NCBI RefSeq assembly: GCF_013002705.1
Contig: NZ_JABEND010000001.1
Span: 496,001 to 560,000 of the forward strand
From: Nakamurella aerolata
Lineage (GTDB): Bacteria > Actinomycetota > Actinomycetes > Mycobacteriales > Nakamurellaceae
DNA: 64,000 nt
Reading direction: 5' to 3'
In this document: positions 19,681-30,416 of the stretch, piece after piece
Layout: every line of letters begins with the position of its first letter
How positions within the stretch are numbered: the first letter of the stretch is position 1
Position numbers and translations under genes: made by a program
Notes under the pieces: generated by a model
Databases searched by the model: none
The model's input: the letters and a program-made list of their open reading frames with translations, nothing else
What the model was told of the DNA's origin: nothing

Positions 19681-22281
19681 TCAGCGCGGTTGCGCGTCGG
19701 CGCTCGCGGTGGTGACCAGACCCATCTCGGCCACCGATGCCAGGTGCGGATTGGCCGGCACCACCCGCACCGTGTAGCCGATCGGACCGGAACGCTCCAA
19801 CGGCACATCTGCCTGGAACCGGTGCCCGTCGCCGTTGCCGACGTAGGTCATGTCGACCAGCGCGGTGTCGGACAGCTCCTCGTTGCCGTCGACGGTGCCG
19901 GTCACCACCTGCACCAGCACATCCTTTTCGGTGAGACCGGCCAGATCGAGGTAGGCGCGCACCGTCATCACGTTGCCGAGCGACGGATCCTGACCGACGC
20001 CCGAGGTGTCGACGTGCATCACCCGCACCTGCGGCCAGGCCGCCCTGACCGCGTGCTGCCAGGCCGCGAACTCCTTGGTACCGGCCAGATCTGGACCGAA
20101 CGCGTGCACCGCCCGCGCCGCCGGGCCGTAGTAGCCCTGCACGTAGTCGCGCACCATTCGAGTGGCCTGCACCCGCGGCCCCAGGTACGACAGCGTGTGC
20201 CGGATCATGTCGAGCCAACCGTCCGGCCGGCCGTCCTGGCGGTCGTAGAACAGCGGTACCACCCTGGACTCCACCAGGTCGTAGAGCGCGGCGGCCTCCA
20301 GGTCGTCGCGGCGGTTCTCGTCGGCGACGCCCGAGGTGGGAATGGTCCACCCGTCGCGGCCGTCGTACAGCTCGTCCCACCACCCGTCCGAGATGGACAG
20401 GTTCAGCACACCGTTCAGCGCGGCCTTCATCCCCGAGGTGCCGGAGGCCTCCTGCGGCCGGATCGGGTTGTTCAACCAGACGTCGGCGCCGGCACACAGC
20501 ACCGAGGCCATGCCCATGTCGTAGTCGGGCAGGAACAAGATGCGGTGTCTGATCTCCGGATCGTCGGCGAACCGCACCATCTCCTGCATGAACCGCTTGC
20601 CGCCGTCGTCGGCCGGGTGCGCCTTTCCGGCGATCACCATCTGCACCGGCCGCTCGGGGTCGAGCAGGATCCGCTTCAACCGCTCAGGGTCACGCAGCAT
20701 CAGCGTCAACCGCTTGTAGGTGGACACCCTGCGGGCGAAACCGATGGTGAGGATCTCGGGATCGAGCACCGTGTCCGTCCAGCCCAGCTCCACCTCGGTG
20801 GCGCCGCGTTGCAGCCACGACTTCTTCACCACCCTGCGGGCCATCTGCACCAACCGCGACCGCAGCGTGTTCCGCAGCGTCCAGATGCGCTCGTTGTCGA
20901 CCCGGTCGGCGTACGGCCACTCGTCGGCCGAGGCCAGGTCTTGCCAGCCGGACATGTCGCCGGCCACCTGGTACATCTCCCTGGCGGCCCAGGTCGGCAG
21001 GTGCACGCCGTTGGTCACCGAACCGATCGGCACCTCTGCGGTGTCGAAGCCCGGGTACAGGTCGGCGAACATCTCCCGGCTCACCGCGCCGTGCAACTTG
21101 GCGACCCCGTTGGCCCGCTGCGCGGTGCGAAAACCCATGTGCGCCATGTTGAATCGGTCAGGGTCGTCCTCGGCACCGAGCGCCAGCATGTCGGCAACCG
21201 GCAGCCCGGGCAGCAGCCGCGAGTTGCCCTGCTCGTCCGGGTCGAAGTAGTGCCGCACCAGGTCGGTCGGGAATCGGTCGATGCCGGCCGGCACCGGGGT
21301 GTGGGTGGTGAACACCGTTCCGGCGCGGACCGCGGCCAGCGCCTCGCCCCAGCTCAGGCCGCGCTCGGCGTGCAGCTCCCGCATCCTGGTCAGCCCGAGG
21401 AAACCGGCGTGGCCCTCGTTCATGTGGAAGACCTCGGCCGGCGCCCGGCCGTTCAGCTCGTTGAAGGCCTGCACGGCGCGCACGCCGCCGATGCCCAGCA
21501 GCAGCTCCTGCTTGATCCGGTGGTTCTGGTCGCCGCCGTAGAGCTTGTCCGTGGTATGCCGCAGCTCGTCGTCGTTGGCCTCGATATCGGTGTCCAGCAA
21601 CAACAACGGCACCCGGCCGACATCGGCGCGCCAGATCCTGGCCGTCATCTCCCGACCACCGGGCATCGGCACCGACACGGTCAGCTCGCTGCCGTCGGCG
21701 GCACGCACCAGCTCGAGCGGCAAACCCTGCGGGTCGTGCGCCGGGTAGTGCTCGGTCTGCCAGCCGTCAGCCGACAACGACTGCCAGAAGTAACCGAAGC
21801 GGTACAGCAGGCCGACGCCGACCAGCGGCAGGCCGAGGTCGGAGGCCGACTTCAGGTGGTCGCCGGCCAGGATGCCGAGGCCGCCCGAGTAGTTGGGCAG
21901 CACCTCGGTGATGCCGAACTCCATCGAGAAGTAGGCGATCCCGGCGGGCAGCTCGCCGGCGCCCTGCGCGCCGGCCAGCTGAGTCTGCTGCTGGTACCAG
22001 CGCGGCGCCGTCAGGTAGGCCTGCAGATCCGCGTCCAGCGCGTGCATCCGCTCAAGAAAGGCCGGGTCGGCGGCAAGCTGTTCGAGCCGGTCCTTGCTCA
22101 CCGCACCCAGCAACTTGACCGGGTCGCCCTCGAGGCGTTGCCACAGCTCGGGGTCGATGTCGGTGAACAAATCCTGGCTCGGGCTGTGCCACGACCAGCG
22201 CAGGTTGCGGATCAACCCGCCGAGCGGGGCCAGCTGGTCCGGCAACTGCGGACGCACGATGAATCGACGAAGTGCTTTCAC
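19681..22281 (-). CDS. glgP: Alpha-glucan (glycogen) phosphorylase
   Basis: Releases glucose 1-phosphate from alpha-1,4-glucan ends. 866 residues of the GT35 subfamily with an N-terminal DUF3417-like segment (RNLRWSWH), YFSMEFGITEVLPNYSGGLGILAGDH, VFHMNEGHAGF, and the PLP lysine Lys619 in EASGTSGMKAALNG. The GTG start lacks a ribosome site; TAGCGT lies 8 nt upstream. Divergent from glgE across 157 bp, placing degradation and GlgE synthesis back to back. In mycobacteria glgP and glgE are also neighbours. Confidence 0.95.
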   Translation of the reverse strand: MKALRRFIVRPQLPDQLAPLGGLIRNLRWSWHSPSQDLFTDIDPELWQRLEGDPVKLLGAVSKDRLEQLAADPAFLERMHALDADLQAYLTAPRWYQQQTQLAGAQGAGELPAGIAYFSMEFGITEVLPNYSGGLGILAGDHLKSASDLGLPLVGVGLLYRFGYFWQSLSADGWQTEHYPAHDPQGLPLELVRAADGSELTVSVPMPGGREMTARIWRADVGRVPLLLLDTDIEANDDELRHTTDKLYGGDQNHRIKQELLLGIGGVRAVQAFNELNGRAPAEVFHMNEGHAGFLGLTRMRELHAERGLSWGEALAAVRAGTVFTTHTPVPAGIDRFPTDLVRHYFDPDEQGNSRLLPGLPVADMLALGAEDDPDRFNMAHMGFRTAQRANGVAKLHGAVSREMFADLYPGFDTAEVPIGSVTNGVHLPTWAAREMYQVAGDMSGWQDLASADEWPYADRVDNERIWTLRNTLRSRLVQMARRVVKKSWLQRGATEVELGWTDTVLDPEILTIGFARRVSTYKRLTLMLRDPERLKRILLDPERPVQMVIAGKAHPADDGGKRFMQEMVRFADDPEIRHRILFLPDYDMGMASVLCAGADVWLNNPIRPQEASGTSGMKAALNGVLNLSISDGWWDELYDGRDGWTIPTSGVADENRRDDLEAAALYDLVESRVVPLFYDRQDGRPDGWLDMIRHTLSYLGPRVQATRMVRDYVQGYYGPAARAVHAFGPDLAGTKEFAAWQHAVRAAWPQVRVMHVDTSGVGQDPSLGNVMTVRAYLDLAGLTEKDVLVQVVTGTVDGNEELSDTALVDMTYVGNGDGHRFQADVPLERSGPIGYTVRVVPANPHLASVAEMGLVTTASADAQPR

Positions 22282-22426
22282 GCAGCGACACGCTACCGGC
22301 GTTCAGTATCGATTCAGCACGCCTTCGCCGCATCGACGGGTGAATTGTCACCTGAGCGGGCGAGTTCGCTCTCTTGGATGACGAGGGTTCACCCCCGCGC
22401 CACCGTCAGGTGCCCGGCCGCCGTTA

Positions 22427-22432
22427 TAGGTT
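22427..22432 (+). promoter_or_regulatory. -10 element of a probable leaderless glgE promoter
   Basis: TAGGTT matches TANNNT and ends 6 nt before the GTG start, so transcription should begin at the start codon. There is no Shine-Dalgarno sequence. A weak -35 at best. This would drive glgE and possibly the whole glgE-treS-mak-glgB group. Confidence 0.45.
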
Positions 22433-22438
22433 GGCGGC

Positions 22439-24430
22439 GTGGCCGGACGCATCGGATTGACCGACATCACCCCGACCGTCGCCGGTGGGCGCTATCCCGC
22501 CAAGGCCGTGGTCGGGCGACCTATCGACGTGGGCGCGACCGTCTTCCGAGAAGGACACGACGCCGTCGCCGCCAACGTGGTGTTCCAGCCGGCTCCGGTG
22601 GCCGGTCGGCCGCGGGCGCGCGCCCAGCGCAGCAGCCTCAACATCATGACTCCGGGCGTCCCCGGCACCGATCATTTCTCCGCGACGGTGACACCGGACG
22701 CGCCCGGCATGTGGAACCTCGTCATCGAGGCCTGGAGCGACCCGCTGGAAACCTGGCGGCATGCGGTCGAGGTGAAGATCGCCGCCGGCCAGAACGCCGA
22801 CGAGCTGGCCAACGACCTCGAGGTCGGGGCCCGGCTGCTGGAAAAGATCGCGCGCCGGCCGCGCAACCCGCTGGCACCGACCTTGAAGACCGCCATCGCG
22901 GCGTTGCGGAACACCGGCTACTCCGTCGCCGACCGGGTGGCGCCGGCGCTGGAACCCTCCACCTGGCAAGCCCTGCGCGCCGACCCGATCCGCGAACTGG
23001 TCACCAGGTCGGCGCCGCAGCAGATATGGGTGGACCGCCCGCTGGCCGAGTTCGCGTCCTGGTACGAGTTTTTCCCCCGCTCGGTCGGGGCCATCGTCGA
23101 CGACGCCGGCCGCCCGGTGCGGCACGGCACCTTCGCCGACGCCGTCACCGCGCTGCCCCGCATCGCCGCGATGGATTTCGACGTGGTGTACCTGCCGCCG
23201 ATCCACCCGATCGGCGAGGTGAACCGCAAGGGCCGCAACAACTCTGTCGACTGTGAACCCGGCGATGTCGGGTCACCGTGGGCGATCGGGTCGGCGGCGG
23301 GCGGGCACGACGCCATTCACCCGGAACTCGGGACGATCGACGACTTCGACGCGTTCGTCACCGCCGCGCGGGAGCAGGGCCTCGAGGTGGCGCTCGACCT
23401 GGCGCTGCAGTGCGCACCCGACCACCCATGGGTGCGGGAGCACCCCGAGTGGTTCACCACCCGACCCGACGGCAGCATCGCCTACGCAGAGAACCCGCCG
23501 AAGAAGTACCAGGACATCTACCCGCTGAACTTCGACAACGACCCTGCCGGTCTGTACGCCGAGGTGCTGCGGGTGGTGCAGTACTGGATCTCCCACGGGG
23601 TCACGATCTTCCGTGTCGACAACCCGCACACCAAGCCGATCAACTTCTGGGAATGGCTGATCGCCAAGGTGCACACCGAGAATCCCGAGGTGATCTTCCT
23701 CGCCGAGGCTTTCACCAAGCCGGCGATGATGCACGAGCTCGGCCGGGTCGGATTCACCCAGAGCTACACCTACTTCACCTGGCGCACCGGCAAGGACGAG
23801 ATCGCCGACTACGGTGTCGAGCTGGTGGAGGCGGCCGACTACATGCGGCCGAACTTCTTCGTCAACACGCCGGACATCTTGCACGCCTCGCTGCAGTACG
23901 GCGGGCCGGCGATGTTCGCCATCAGGGCCGTGCTGGCCTCGACGCTGTCGCCGCTGTGGGGGGTGTACTCCGGGTACGAGCTGTTCGAGCACGTCGCGGT
24001 GCGGCCGGGCAGCGAGGAGTACCTGGACTCGGAGAAGTATCAGCTCCGCCCGCGCGATTTCGATCACCCGGCCGGGGGGACGTTGGAGCCCTTCATCGGC
24101 CAGCTGAACCGGATCCGCCGTGAGCACCCTGCGCTGCAGCAGATGAAAGGCCTGTGGTTCCACGAGATCTCGTCGCCCAACCTGCTGTGTTACTCGCGGC
24201 GGGATCAGCAGACCGGCGACACCATTCTGGTGGTGGTCTCGCTGGTGAGCGAGGGCACGCAGTGGGGCGAGACCAACCTCTTCCTGCCGGCGCTCGGCTA
24301 CGACTGGGGTGAGACGTTCATCGTTCACGACCTGGTCGGCGGCGGGCTGTACGTCTGGGGGGAACGCAACACGGTGATCCTCGACCCGAGCAAGCAGGCC
24401 GCGCACATCTTCGCCGTGCGCCGTCCGTGA
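22439..24430 (+). CDS. glgE: Alpha-1,4-glucan:maltose-1-phosphate maltosyltransferase
   Basis: Extends alpha-1,4-glucans by transferring maltose from maltose 1-phosphate; the key enzyme of the GlgE pathway. 663 residues of GH13_3: an N-terminal beta-sandwich domain, a helical insert, then the barrel. The catalytic residues are Asp394 in FRVDNPHTKP and Glu423 in LAEAF, the same numbers known for Streptomyces coelicolor GlgE. NPPKKYQDIYP is typical of the family. GTG start, probably leaderless. Followed by treS, mak and glgB on the same strand, which supply maltose 1-phosphate and branch the product. Confidence 0.96.
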   Translation: MAGRIGLTDITPTVAGGRYPAKAVVGRPIDVGATVFREGHDAVAANVVFQPAPVAGRPRARAQRSSLNIMTPGVPGTDHFSATVTPDAPGMWNLVIEAWSDPLETWRHAVEVKIAAGQNADELANDLEVGARLLEKIARRPRNPLAPTLKTAIAALRNTGYSVADRVAPALEPSTWQALRADPIRELVTRSAPQQIWVDRPLAEFASWYEFFPRSVGAIVDDAGRPVRHGTFADAVTALPRIAAMDFDVVYLPPIHPIGEVNRKGRNNSVDCEPGDVGSPWAIGSAAGGHDAIHPELGTIDDFDAFVTAAREQGLEVALDLALQCAPDHPWVREHPEWFTTRPDGSIAYAENPPKKYQDIYPLNFDNDPAGLYAEVLRVVQYWISHGVTIFRVDNPHTKPINFWEWLIAKVHTENPEVIFLAEAFTKPAMMHELGRVGFTQSYTYFTWRTGKDEIADYGVELVEAADYMRPNFFVNTPDILHASLQYGGPAMFAIRAVLASTLSPLWGVYSGYELFEHVAVRPGSEEYLDSEKYQLRPRDFDHPAGGTLEPFIGQLNRIRREHPALQQMKGLWFHEISSPNLLCYSRRDQQTGDTILVVVSLVSEGTQWGETNLFLPALGYDWGETFIVHDLVGGGLYVWGERNTVILDPSKQAAHIFAVRRP

Positions 24431-24558
24431 CTCCGGCGCACCGCGCAGCGCCCTTTCCGGCCGGAGCCGCCGCCACCGCCAGGGCCGGAACCCTGCCGGG
24501 GTTTTCCCCAATGATCCGATCTACCAACTGATTCGCACACCCGAACAGAGAGGTGAGC

Positions 24559-26313
24559 ATGCCCAACCAGATCGCCATCGCCGAGCCGACCTCAGGCGAT
24601 TTCCCGCATGCCCGGCCGATAACGGCCGAGCCGGAGTGGTACAAGCGCGCGGTCTTCTACGAGGTGCTGGTGCGCGCCTTCTACGACTCCAGCGGTGACG
24701 GCACCGGCGATCTTCGCGGTCTGATCGAGAAGCTCGACTATCTGCAGTGGCTCGGCGTCGATTGCCTGTGGCTGCCGCCGTTCTACGACTCACCGCTGCG
24801 CGACGGCGGTTACGACATCTCCGACTACCGCAAGGTGCTCCCCGAGTTCGGCAGCGTCGAGGATTTCGTCGCGCTGATCGACGCGGCGCACGAGCGCGGT
24901 ATCAGGGTGATCACCGACCTGGTGATGAACCACACCTCGGACCAGCACGCCTGGTTCCAGGCGTCACGGGCCGACCCGGAGGGGCCGTACGGCGACTTCT
25001 ACGTCTGGGCGGACGACGACACCGGGTACCCCGACGCGCGCATCATCTTCGTCGACACCGAGCCGTCCAACTGGACCTTCGACCCGGTGCGCAAACAGTA
25101 CTTCTGGCACCGGTTCTTCTCGCACCAGCCCGACCTGAACTACGAGAACCCCGCGGTGCGGGACGCCATGATCGATGTGATGCGGTTCTGGCTCGACCTC
25201 GGCATCGACGGATTCCGGCTGGACGCGGTCCCGTACCTGTACGTCCGCGAGGGCACCAACGGCGAGAACCTGCCGCAGACGCACGAGTTCCTCAAGCGCT
25301 GCCGTGCGGTGATCGACGAGGAGTACCCGGACGCCGTGCTGCTGGCCGAGGCCAACCAGTGGCCGGCCGATGTTGTCGAGTACTTCGGCGACCCAGCTGT
25401 CGGCGGGGACGAATGTCACATGTGCTTCCACTTCCCTTTGATGCCACGCATTTTCATGGCGGCGCGACGGGAGAACAGATTCCCGATCTCGGAAATTCTG
25501 GCCCAGACACCGGCGATTCCCGAGACCGGCCAATGGGGCATCTTCCTGCGGAACCACGACGAGCTCACCCTCGAAATGGTCTCGGACGAAGACCGCGACT
25601 ACATGTGGAACGAATACGCCAAGGACCCGCGGATGAAGGCCAACATCGGCATCCGCCGGCGGCTGGCACCGCTGCTGGACGGCGACCGCGGGCGGATCCA
25701 GCTGTTCACCGCGCTGCTGCTGTCGCTGCCGGGCTCACCGTGCCTGTACTACGGCGACGAGATCGGGATGGGCGACAACATCTGGTTGGGCGACCGCGAC
25801 GGGGTGCGCACCCCGATGCAGTGGTCCCCCGACCGCAACGCCGGCTTCTCCCGGTCCGACCCGGCCCGGCTGTACCTGCCGGCCATCATGGACCCGAATT
25901 ACGGGTACCAGACCGTCAATGTCGAAGCGCAGATGAACACCACTTCGTCGCTTTTGCACTGGACGCGCCGAATGATCGAGATCCGCAAGACTTTCGCCGC
26001 ATTCTCGGTCGGCGAGTTCCATGATCTTGGCGGGTCGAATCCCTCGGTATTGTCGTACGTGCTGCACTACCCAGGCAGCGAGGACGGCACCGAGGCCGAG
26101 CACACCGTGTTGTGCGTCAACAACCTGTCCCGTTTCCCGCAACCGGTCGAGCTGGACCTGCGGCGCTGGGAGGGCAGTGTGCCGGTCGAGTTGACCGGTG
26201 GCCAGCTGTTCCCCGCCGTTGGCGAGCTGCCGTACCTGCTCACGCTGGCCGGCCACGGGTTCTACTGGTTCGAGATGCAGCAACCCGATACGCCTACGGA
26301 GGTGGGCCAGTGA
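24559..26313 (+). CDS. treS: Trehalose synthase
   Basis: Interconverts trehalose and maltose, feeding maltose to Mak. 584 residues of GH13_16, not fused to a maltokinase: YEVLVRAFYDSSGDGTGD, VMNHTSDQH, nucleophile Asp222 (FRLDAVPYLY), Glu264 (LLAEANQWP) and Asp334 (RNHDELTLEM). ATG at 24559 is chosen over GTG at 24553 because AGAGAGG lies 5 nt upstream. It sits 128 bp after glgE and overlaps mak by GTGA, so TreS and Mak, which form a complex in mycobacteria, are translationally coupled. Confidence 0.96.
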   Translation: MPNQIAIAEPTSGDFPHARPITAEPEWYKRAVFYEVLVRAFYDSSGDGTGDLRGLIEKLDYLQWLGVDCLWLPPFYDSPLRDGGYDISDYRKVLPEFGSVEDFVALIDAAHERGIRVITDLVMNHTSDQHAWFQASRADPEGPYGDFYVWADDDTGYPDARIIFVDTEPSNWTFDPVRKQYFWHRFFSHQPDLNYENPAVRDAMIDVMRFWLDLGIDGFRLDAVPYLYVREGTNGENLPQTHEFLKRCRAVIDEEYPDAVLLAEANQWPADVVEYFGDPAVGGDECHMCFHFPLMPRIFMAARRENRFPISEILAQTPAIPETGQWGIFLRNHDELTLEMVSDEDRDYMWNEYAKDPRMKANIGIRRRLAPLLDGDRGRIQLFTALLLSLPGSPCLYYGDEIGMGDNIWLGDRDGVRTPMQWSPDRNAGFSRSDPARLYLPAIMDPNYGYQTVNVEAQMNTTSSLLHWTRRMIEIRKTFAAFSVGEFHDLGGSNPSVLSYVLHYPGSEDGTEAEHTVLCVNNLSRFPQPVELDLRRWEGSVPVELTGGQLFPAVGELPYLLTLAGHGFYWFEMQQPDTPTEVGQ

Positions 26314-27824
26314 CCGACCCCGAACAGCAGACACCCGAACAGCCATCAGCCCAGCAGCACCCGTCCGACGGTGGCGCCGCCGCCCGACCGGCGGCCGACG
26401 GCGACGCCGAGATCGCCGGCATGTTGGCCTCTTGGCTCCCGCAGCAGCGCTGGTTCGCCGGCCGCACCGAACTCGCCGGTGTCGACATCGTCAGCCGGCA
26501 CCGGCTGGCAGCCGAGCCGGCCGCCGCCGACAGTGCGGCGCCCGACGCCGACCGCGCCGAGTTCGAACACCTCATCGTCGAGGTGCCGGCGGCCGACGGG
26601 GTCCGCCGCTACCAGCTGTGGATCGGCCGAAGGCCGGTGCTGCCCGAGCGGCTGACGCACGCCGAGATCGGCGCGGCGGCATCGCCAGGCGGTTCGGCAG
26701 TTGTGCTGTACGACGCCCTGCACGACCCCGAGCTGTCGGCCCTGCTGCTGCGGGCGATCGCCGAGAACCGCACACTCGGCGACGTCACCGCGGTGCATCG
26801 CGAAGGCGTGATGCTCGATCCGAGTGCGCATGGCTTTGTGGTGACCGGAGAGCAGTCCAACACTTCGATCATCTATGGGGACAGCGGCATCCTCAAGGTG
26901 TTCCGCAGGCTGGAGCCGGGGCCCAACCCCGACGCCGAGGTGCATGCCGCTCTGGCCGAGCGGGGTTCGGCGCACAGCGCCGACCTTTTCGGTGAGATGA
27001 CCGGCCCGGTGGCCGGGGAGCCCACCACACTGGCGGTACTCACCCAGTTCTTCGCCAACAGCGCCGACGGCTGGCAGATGGCCACCGCCAGCGTCCGCGA
27101 CCTGATGGCCGAGGGCGATCTGCGCGCCGACGAGGTCGGCGGCGACTTCGCGGCCGAGTCCTACCGGCTCGGGCAGGCGGTCGCGTCGGTGCATCACGAT
27201 CTGGCCGAGGCATTCGGCACCGGCCCGGCGGACGAGGCGCAGTTGCGCACCGATGTCGAGGCGATGGCCGCGCTCGCGGCGAGCACCATCGACGAGGTTC
27301 CCGAGTTGGCGCCGTACCGCGACGCCGTGCTGGCGGTGTTCGCTCAGGCCACCGATTTCGCTCGGGCCGGCAACACTGTTCCGCTGCAACGCATTCACGG
27401 CGATCTGCACCTCGGCCAGACCCTCCGCACGCTGACCGGCTGGGCGGTGATCGACTTCGAGGGCGAACCGAGCAAGTCGCTGCAGTACCGCAGGGCCCTG
27501 CATTCGCCGCTGCGGGACGTCGCCGGGATGTTGCGCTCGCTCGACTACGCCGGCCACCACATGCTGGCGGGCACCGGGCAGCCGGACGCTCAGCACCAAT
27601 TCCGCGCCGACGAGTGGGCGAGCCGGAACCGCACGGCGTTCTGCGACGGTTACGCCGCCGAGGCGGGTACCGATCCACGTGCCGCCGACGCGCTGCTGCG
27701 CGCCTTCGAGCTGGACCGCGCCGTCTACGAGGCCGGGTACGAACACAACTATCGGCCGTCCTGGCTGCCGATCCCGCTGCAAGCCGTCGCCACGCTCACC
27801 TCTCTAGGAGGCCACCATGACTGA
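26310..27824 (+). CDS. mak: Maltokinase
   Basis: Phosphorylates maltose to maltose 1-phosphate with ATP, the donor for GlgE. 504 residues with an aminoglycoside-kinase-like fold: an N-terminal cap with [11 protein letters not shown], then catalytic [11 protein letters not shown] and the metal-binding [14 protein letters not shown] at 26310 overlaps the treS stop (GTGA) and has GGAGG 7 nt upstream, a strong case for this start and for coupling. About 30 polar residues precede the conserved domain. Overlaps glgB by 8 nt. Confidence 0.95.
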   Translation: MTDPEQQTPEQPSAQQHPSDGGAAARPAADGDAEIAGMLASWLPQQRWFAGRTELAGVDIVSRHRLAAEPAAADSAAPDADRAEFEHLIVEVPAADGVRRYQLWIGRRPVLPERLTHAEIGAAASPGGSAVVLYDALHDPELSALLLRAIAENRTLGDVTAVHREGVMLDPSAHGFVVTGEQSNTSIIYGDSGILKVFRRLEPGPNPDAEVHAALAERGSAHSADLFGEMTGPVAGEPTTLAVLTQFFANSADGWQMATASVRDLMAEGDLRADEVGGDFAAESYRLGQAVASVHHDLAEAFGTGPADEAQLRTDVEAMAALAASTIDEVPELAPYRDAVLAVFAQATDFARAGNTVPLQRIHGDLHLGQTLRTLTGWAVIDFEGEPSKSLQYRRALHSPLRDVAGMLRSLDYAGHHMLAGTGQPDAQHQFRADEWASRNRTAFCDGYAAEAGTDPRAADALLRAFELDRAVYEAGYEHNYRPSWLPIPLQAVATLTSLGGHHD

Positions 27825-30351
27825 CCGCAACTCAGGAGACGACCGCGGGCGCACCCGGCCCGGGCCCGAGAATCCCACTGCCGGCACAGCGGCGACCGAT
27901 CCGGCTCAGCAGAACCCCGCTACCGAACGGCCGAGTACCCCGAAACACCGTGCTGCCGGAGACGTCTCACCGGCCGGACCGGGGCCGGCACCGGCGTCGG
28001 CGGCGGAGTCGTCGTCAGCGGCGTCGGCTTCGGCGGCGGAGTCGTCAGCGGCGTCGGCGTCATCGGAGGGAATGCCACCGACCCCGGCGGAACCACAGCG
28101 CAGCCCCACACCGCGGGAACCGAGCCAGGACGAGCTCGAGCAGGTGATCGGCGGCGACACCCACGACCCGCACGCCATTCTCGGCGCGCACCCGCAGCCG
28201 GACGGCAGCACGACCGTCCGCACCCTGCGACACCACGCGAAATCGGTGTCGCTGCTGACCGACGGCTCCGAGATCGACATGCCGCACCTGCACGGCGGAA
28301 TCTTCGCGGTCACCGTCCCCGGTCCCGTCGGCGACTATCGGCTGCGGGTGACCTACGGCCCTTCCGATGGCGGCACCGATGCCGATGCCCCTGGTGCTTC
28401 CGAGAGCGAAACCGAGAGCCGCACCGGCACCGACACGGTGTACGACGTCGACGATCCGTACCGCTGGCTGCCCACCCTCGGCGAGATCGATCTGCACCTG
28501 ATCGGCGAGGGCCGGCACGAGCAGCTGTGGGAAGTCCTCGGCGCCCACGTGCGCAGCTACCCCACCCCCGGTGGCGAGGTGACCGGCACCTCGTTCGCGG
28601 TCTGGGCGCCCAACGCCCGCGGGGTGCGGGTGACCGGCGATTTCGACCACTGGACCGGGGCCGGCACCCCGATGCGCTCGCTGGGCAGCAGTGGGGTGTG
28701 GGAGCTGTTCGTCCCCGGCGTCGGCGCCGGAACCCGTTACAAATTCCAGATTCTCGGGCAGGACAGGGTGTGGCGGACCAAGGCCGACCCGATGGCGTTC
28801 GGTTCCGAGGTGCCACCGGCGACCGCGTCTGTCGTCACCGAGAGCGGCTACACCTGGGGTGACGATGCCTGGCTGCAGCGCCGCGCCGAGTCCGAACCGC
28901 TGGCCGAGCCGATGTCGATCTACGAGGTGCACGCCGGATCGTGGAAGCCGGGGCTCGGTTATCGCGAAATGGCCGACGCACTGTTGGACGACCTGGCTGA
29001 CACCCAGTTCACGCACGTCGAGTTTTTGCCGCTGGCCGCGCACCCGTTCTCCGGTTCGTGGGGCTACCAGGTCACCTCGTACTACGCCGCCGACCCCAGG
29101 TTCGGTTCGGCCGACGACTTCAAGTATCTGATCGACCGGCTGCACCAGGCCGGTTACGGGGTGATCCTCGACTGGGTGCCCGCCCACTTCCCCAAGGACG
29201 AATGGGCGCTTGCCCGCTTCGACGGCACCCCGCTGTACGAGCATGCCGACCCCCGCCGCGGTGAGCAGAAAGACTGGGGCACACTGGTTTTCGACTTCGG
29301 TCGGCGTGAGGTTCGTAACTTCCTGGTGGCCAATGCGCTGTACTGGCTTGAACAGTTCCACCTCGACGGGCTGCGGGTGGACGCGGTGGCGTCCATGCTG
29401 TACCTGGACTACAGCCGCAACCCGGGCGAGTGGACGCCGAACGTCTACGGCGGCAACGAGAACCTTGAGGCGGTGTCGCTGATCCAGGAGGTGAACGCGA
29501 CCGTCGGCAAACGGGTGCCCGGCGCGGTGATGATCGCCGAGGAGTCGACGGCGTGGCCCGGCGTCACCCGCCCGACCCACCTCGGCGGCCTCGGCTTCGA
29601 CCTGAAGTGGAACATGGGCTGGATGCACGACACCCTGTCGTACATCGAGCGCGATCCGGTGCACCGGTCCTGGCACCACAACGAGATGACGTTCTCGTTG
29701 ATGTATGCCTTCTCGGAACACTTCGTGCTGCCGCTGAGCCACGACGAGGTGGTGCACGGCAAGGGCTCACTGTGGGGCAAGATCCCCGGCGACGACTGGC
29801 GCAAGGCGGCAACGCTGCGCGCCTACTTCGCGCACATGTGGGCGCACCCCGGCAAGCAGTTGCTGTTCATGGGCGGGGAGCTCGGCAACCCCTGGGAGTG
29901 GAACGCCGACGCCTCGGTGCCGTGGGACCTGTTGCAGGTGCCGCTGCATGCCGGTATCCGCCGGCTGATCGGCGACCTGAACCGGGTGTACCGCGCAACG
30001 CCGGCGCTCTACACCCAAGACTTCACCCCGGACGGGTTCGCCTGGATCGACGCCAACGACCGCGACGGCAACGTCTTCTCGTACCTGCGCTGGGGTGCGG
30101 ACGGCACCCCACTGGTGTGCGTGCTGAACTTCTCGGCCAGCCCGCACCAGCAGTACCAGCTCGGGCTGCCGTTCGCCGGGAGCTGGCGGGAGGCTCTGAA
30201 CACCGACGCCGACGTGTACGGCGGCTCCGGCGTCGGCAATCTCGGTGCGGTGCAAGCGATCGAGGAGTCCTGGCACGGGCAGCCGGCGGTGGCCACCGTT
30301 GCGCTGCCGCCGTTGGGTGCGCTGTGGCTGGTCCCGGACGTGTTGGCCTGA
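27817..30351 (+). CDS. glgB: 1,4-alpha-glucan branching enzyme
   Basis: Introduces alpha-1,6 branches into the glucan made by GlgE. 844 residues: a roughly 100-residue Ser/Ala/Pro-rich N-terminal extension with a repeated [10 protein letters not shown] block, two beta-sandwich modules, then a GH13_9 barrel with nucleophile Asp522 ([12 protein letters not shown]), Glu575 (MIAEEST) and Asp643 (SHDEVVHGK). [14 protein letters not shown] marks the start of the conserved region. ATG has TAGGAGG 5 nt upstream and overlaps the mak stop. Usual branching enzymes have about 730-760 residues; the extra length is the linker. Confidence 0.96.
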   Translation: MTDRNSGDDRGRTRPGPENPTAGTAATDPAQQNPATERPSTPKHRAAGDVSPAGPGPAPASAAESSSAASASAAESSAASASSEGMPPTPAEPQRSPTPREPSQDELEQVIGGDTHDPHAILGAHPQPDGSTTVRTLRHHAKSVSLLTDGSEIDMPHLHGGIFAVTVPGPVGDYRLRVTYGPSDGGTDADAPGASESETESRTGTDTVYDVDDPYRWLPTLGEIDLHLIGEGRHEQLWEVLGAHVRSYPTPGGEVTGTSFAVWAPNARGVRVTGDFDHWTGAGTPMRSLGSSGVWELFVPGVGAGTRYKFQILGQDRVWRTKADPMAFGSEVPPATASVVTESGYTWGDDAWLQRRAESEPLAEPMSIYEVHAGSWKPGLGYREMADALLDDLADTQFTHVEFLPLAAHPFSGSWGYQVTSYYAADPRFGSADDFKYLIDRLHQAGYGVILDWVPAHFPKDEWALARFDGTPLYEHADPRRGEQKDWGTLVFDFGRREVRNFLVANALYWLEQFHLDGLRVDAVASMLYLDYSRNPGEWTPNVYGGNENLEAVSLIQEVNATVGKRVPGAVMIAEESTAWPGVTRPTHLGGLGFDLKWNMGWMHDTLSYIERDPVHRSWHHNEMTFSLMYAFSEHFVLPLSHDEVVHGKGSLWGKIPGDDWRKAATLRAYFAHMWAHPGKQLLFMGGELGNPWEWNADASVPWDLLQVPLHAGIRRLIGDLNRVYRATPALYTQDFTPDGFAWIDANDRDGNVFSYLRWGADGTPLVCVLNFSASPHQQYQLGLPFAGSWREALNTDADVYGGSGVGNLGAVQAIEESWHGQPAVATVALPPLGALWLVPDVLA

Positions 30352-30352
30352 G

Positions 30353-30378
30353 CTCCGGCGCGCGGCGACTCGCCGGAG
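30353..30378. terminator. Hairpin after glgB
   Basis: CTCCGGCG at 30353-30360 pairs with CGCCGGAG at 30371-30378 (perfect 8-bp stem, 10-nt loop) directly after the glgB stop, without a T-run. It could end or attenuate the glgE-treS-mak-glgB transcript before the peptidase gene. Confidence 0.35.
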
Positions 30379-30416
30379 GCCGCCGCAGCCGGCGCCGGCC
30401 GCGCGGGCGGGCAACG

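Noticed and set aside
19690-23256. A 1188-codon open frame on the plus strand opposite glgP and running into glgE
   Set aside because: It is antisense to glgP, which has all family motifs and the PLP lysine. Long antisense frames are expected in GC-rich genes; its protein is Arg/Gly/His/Val-rich with no recognisable domain.
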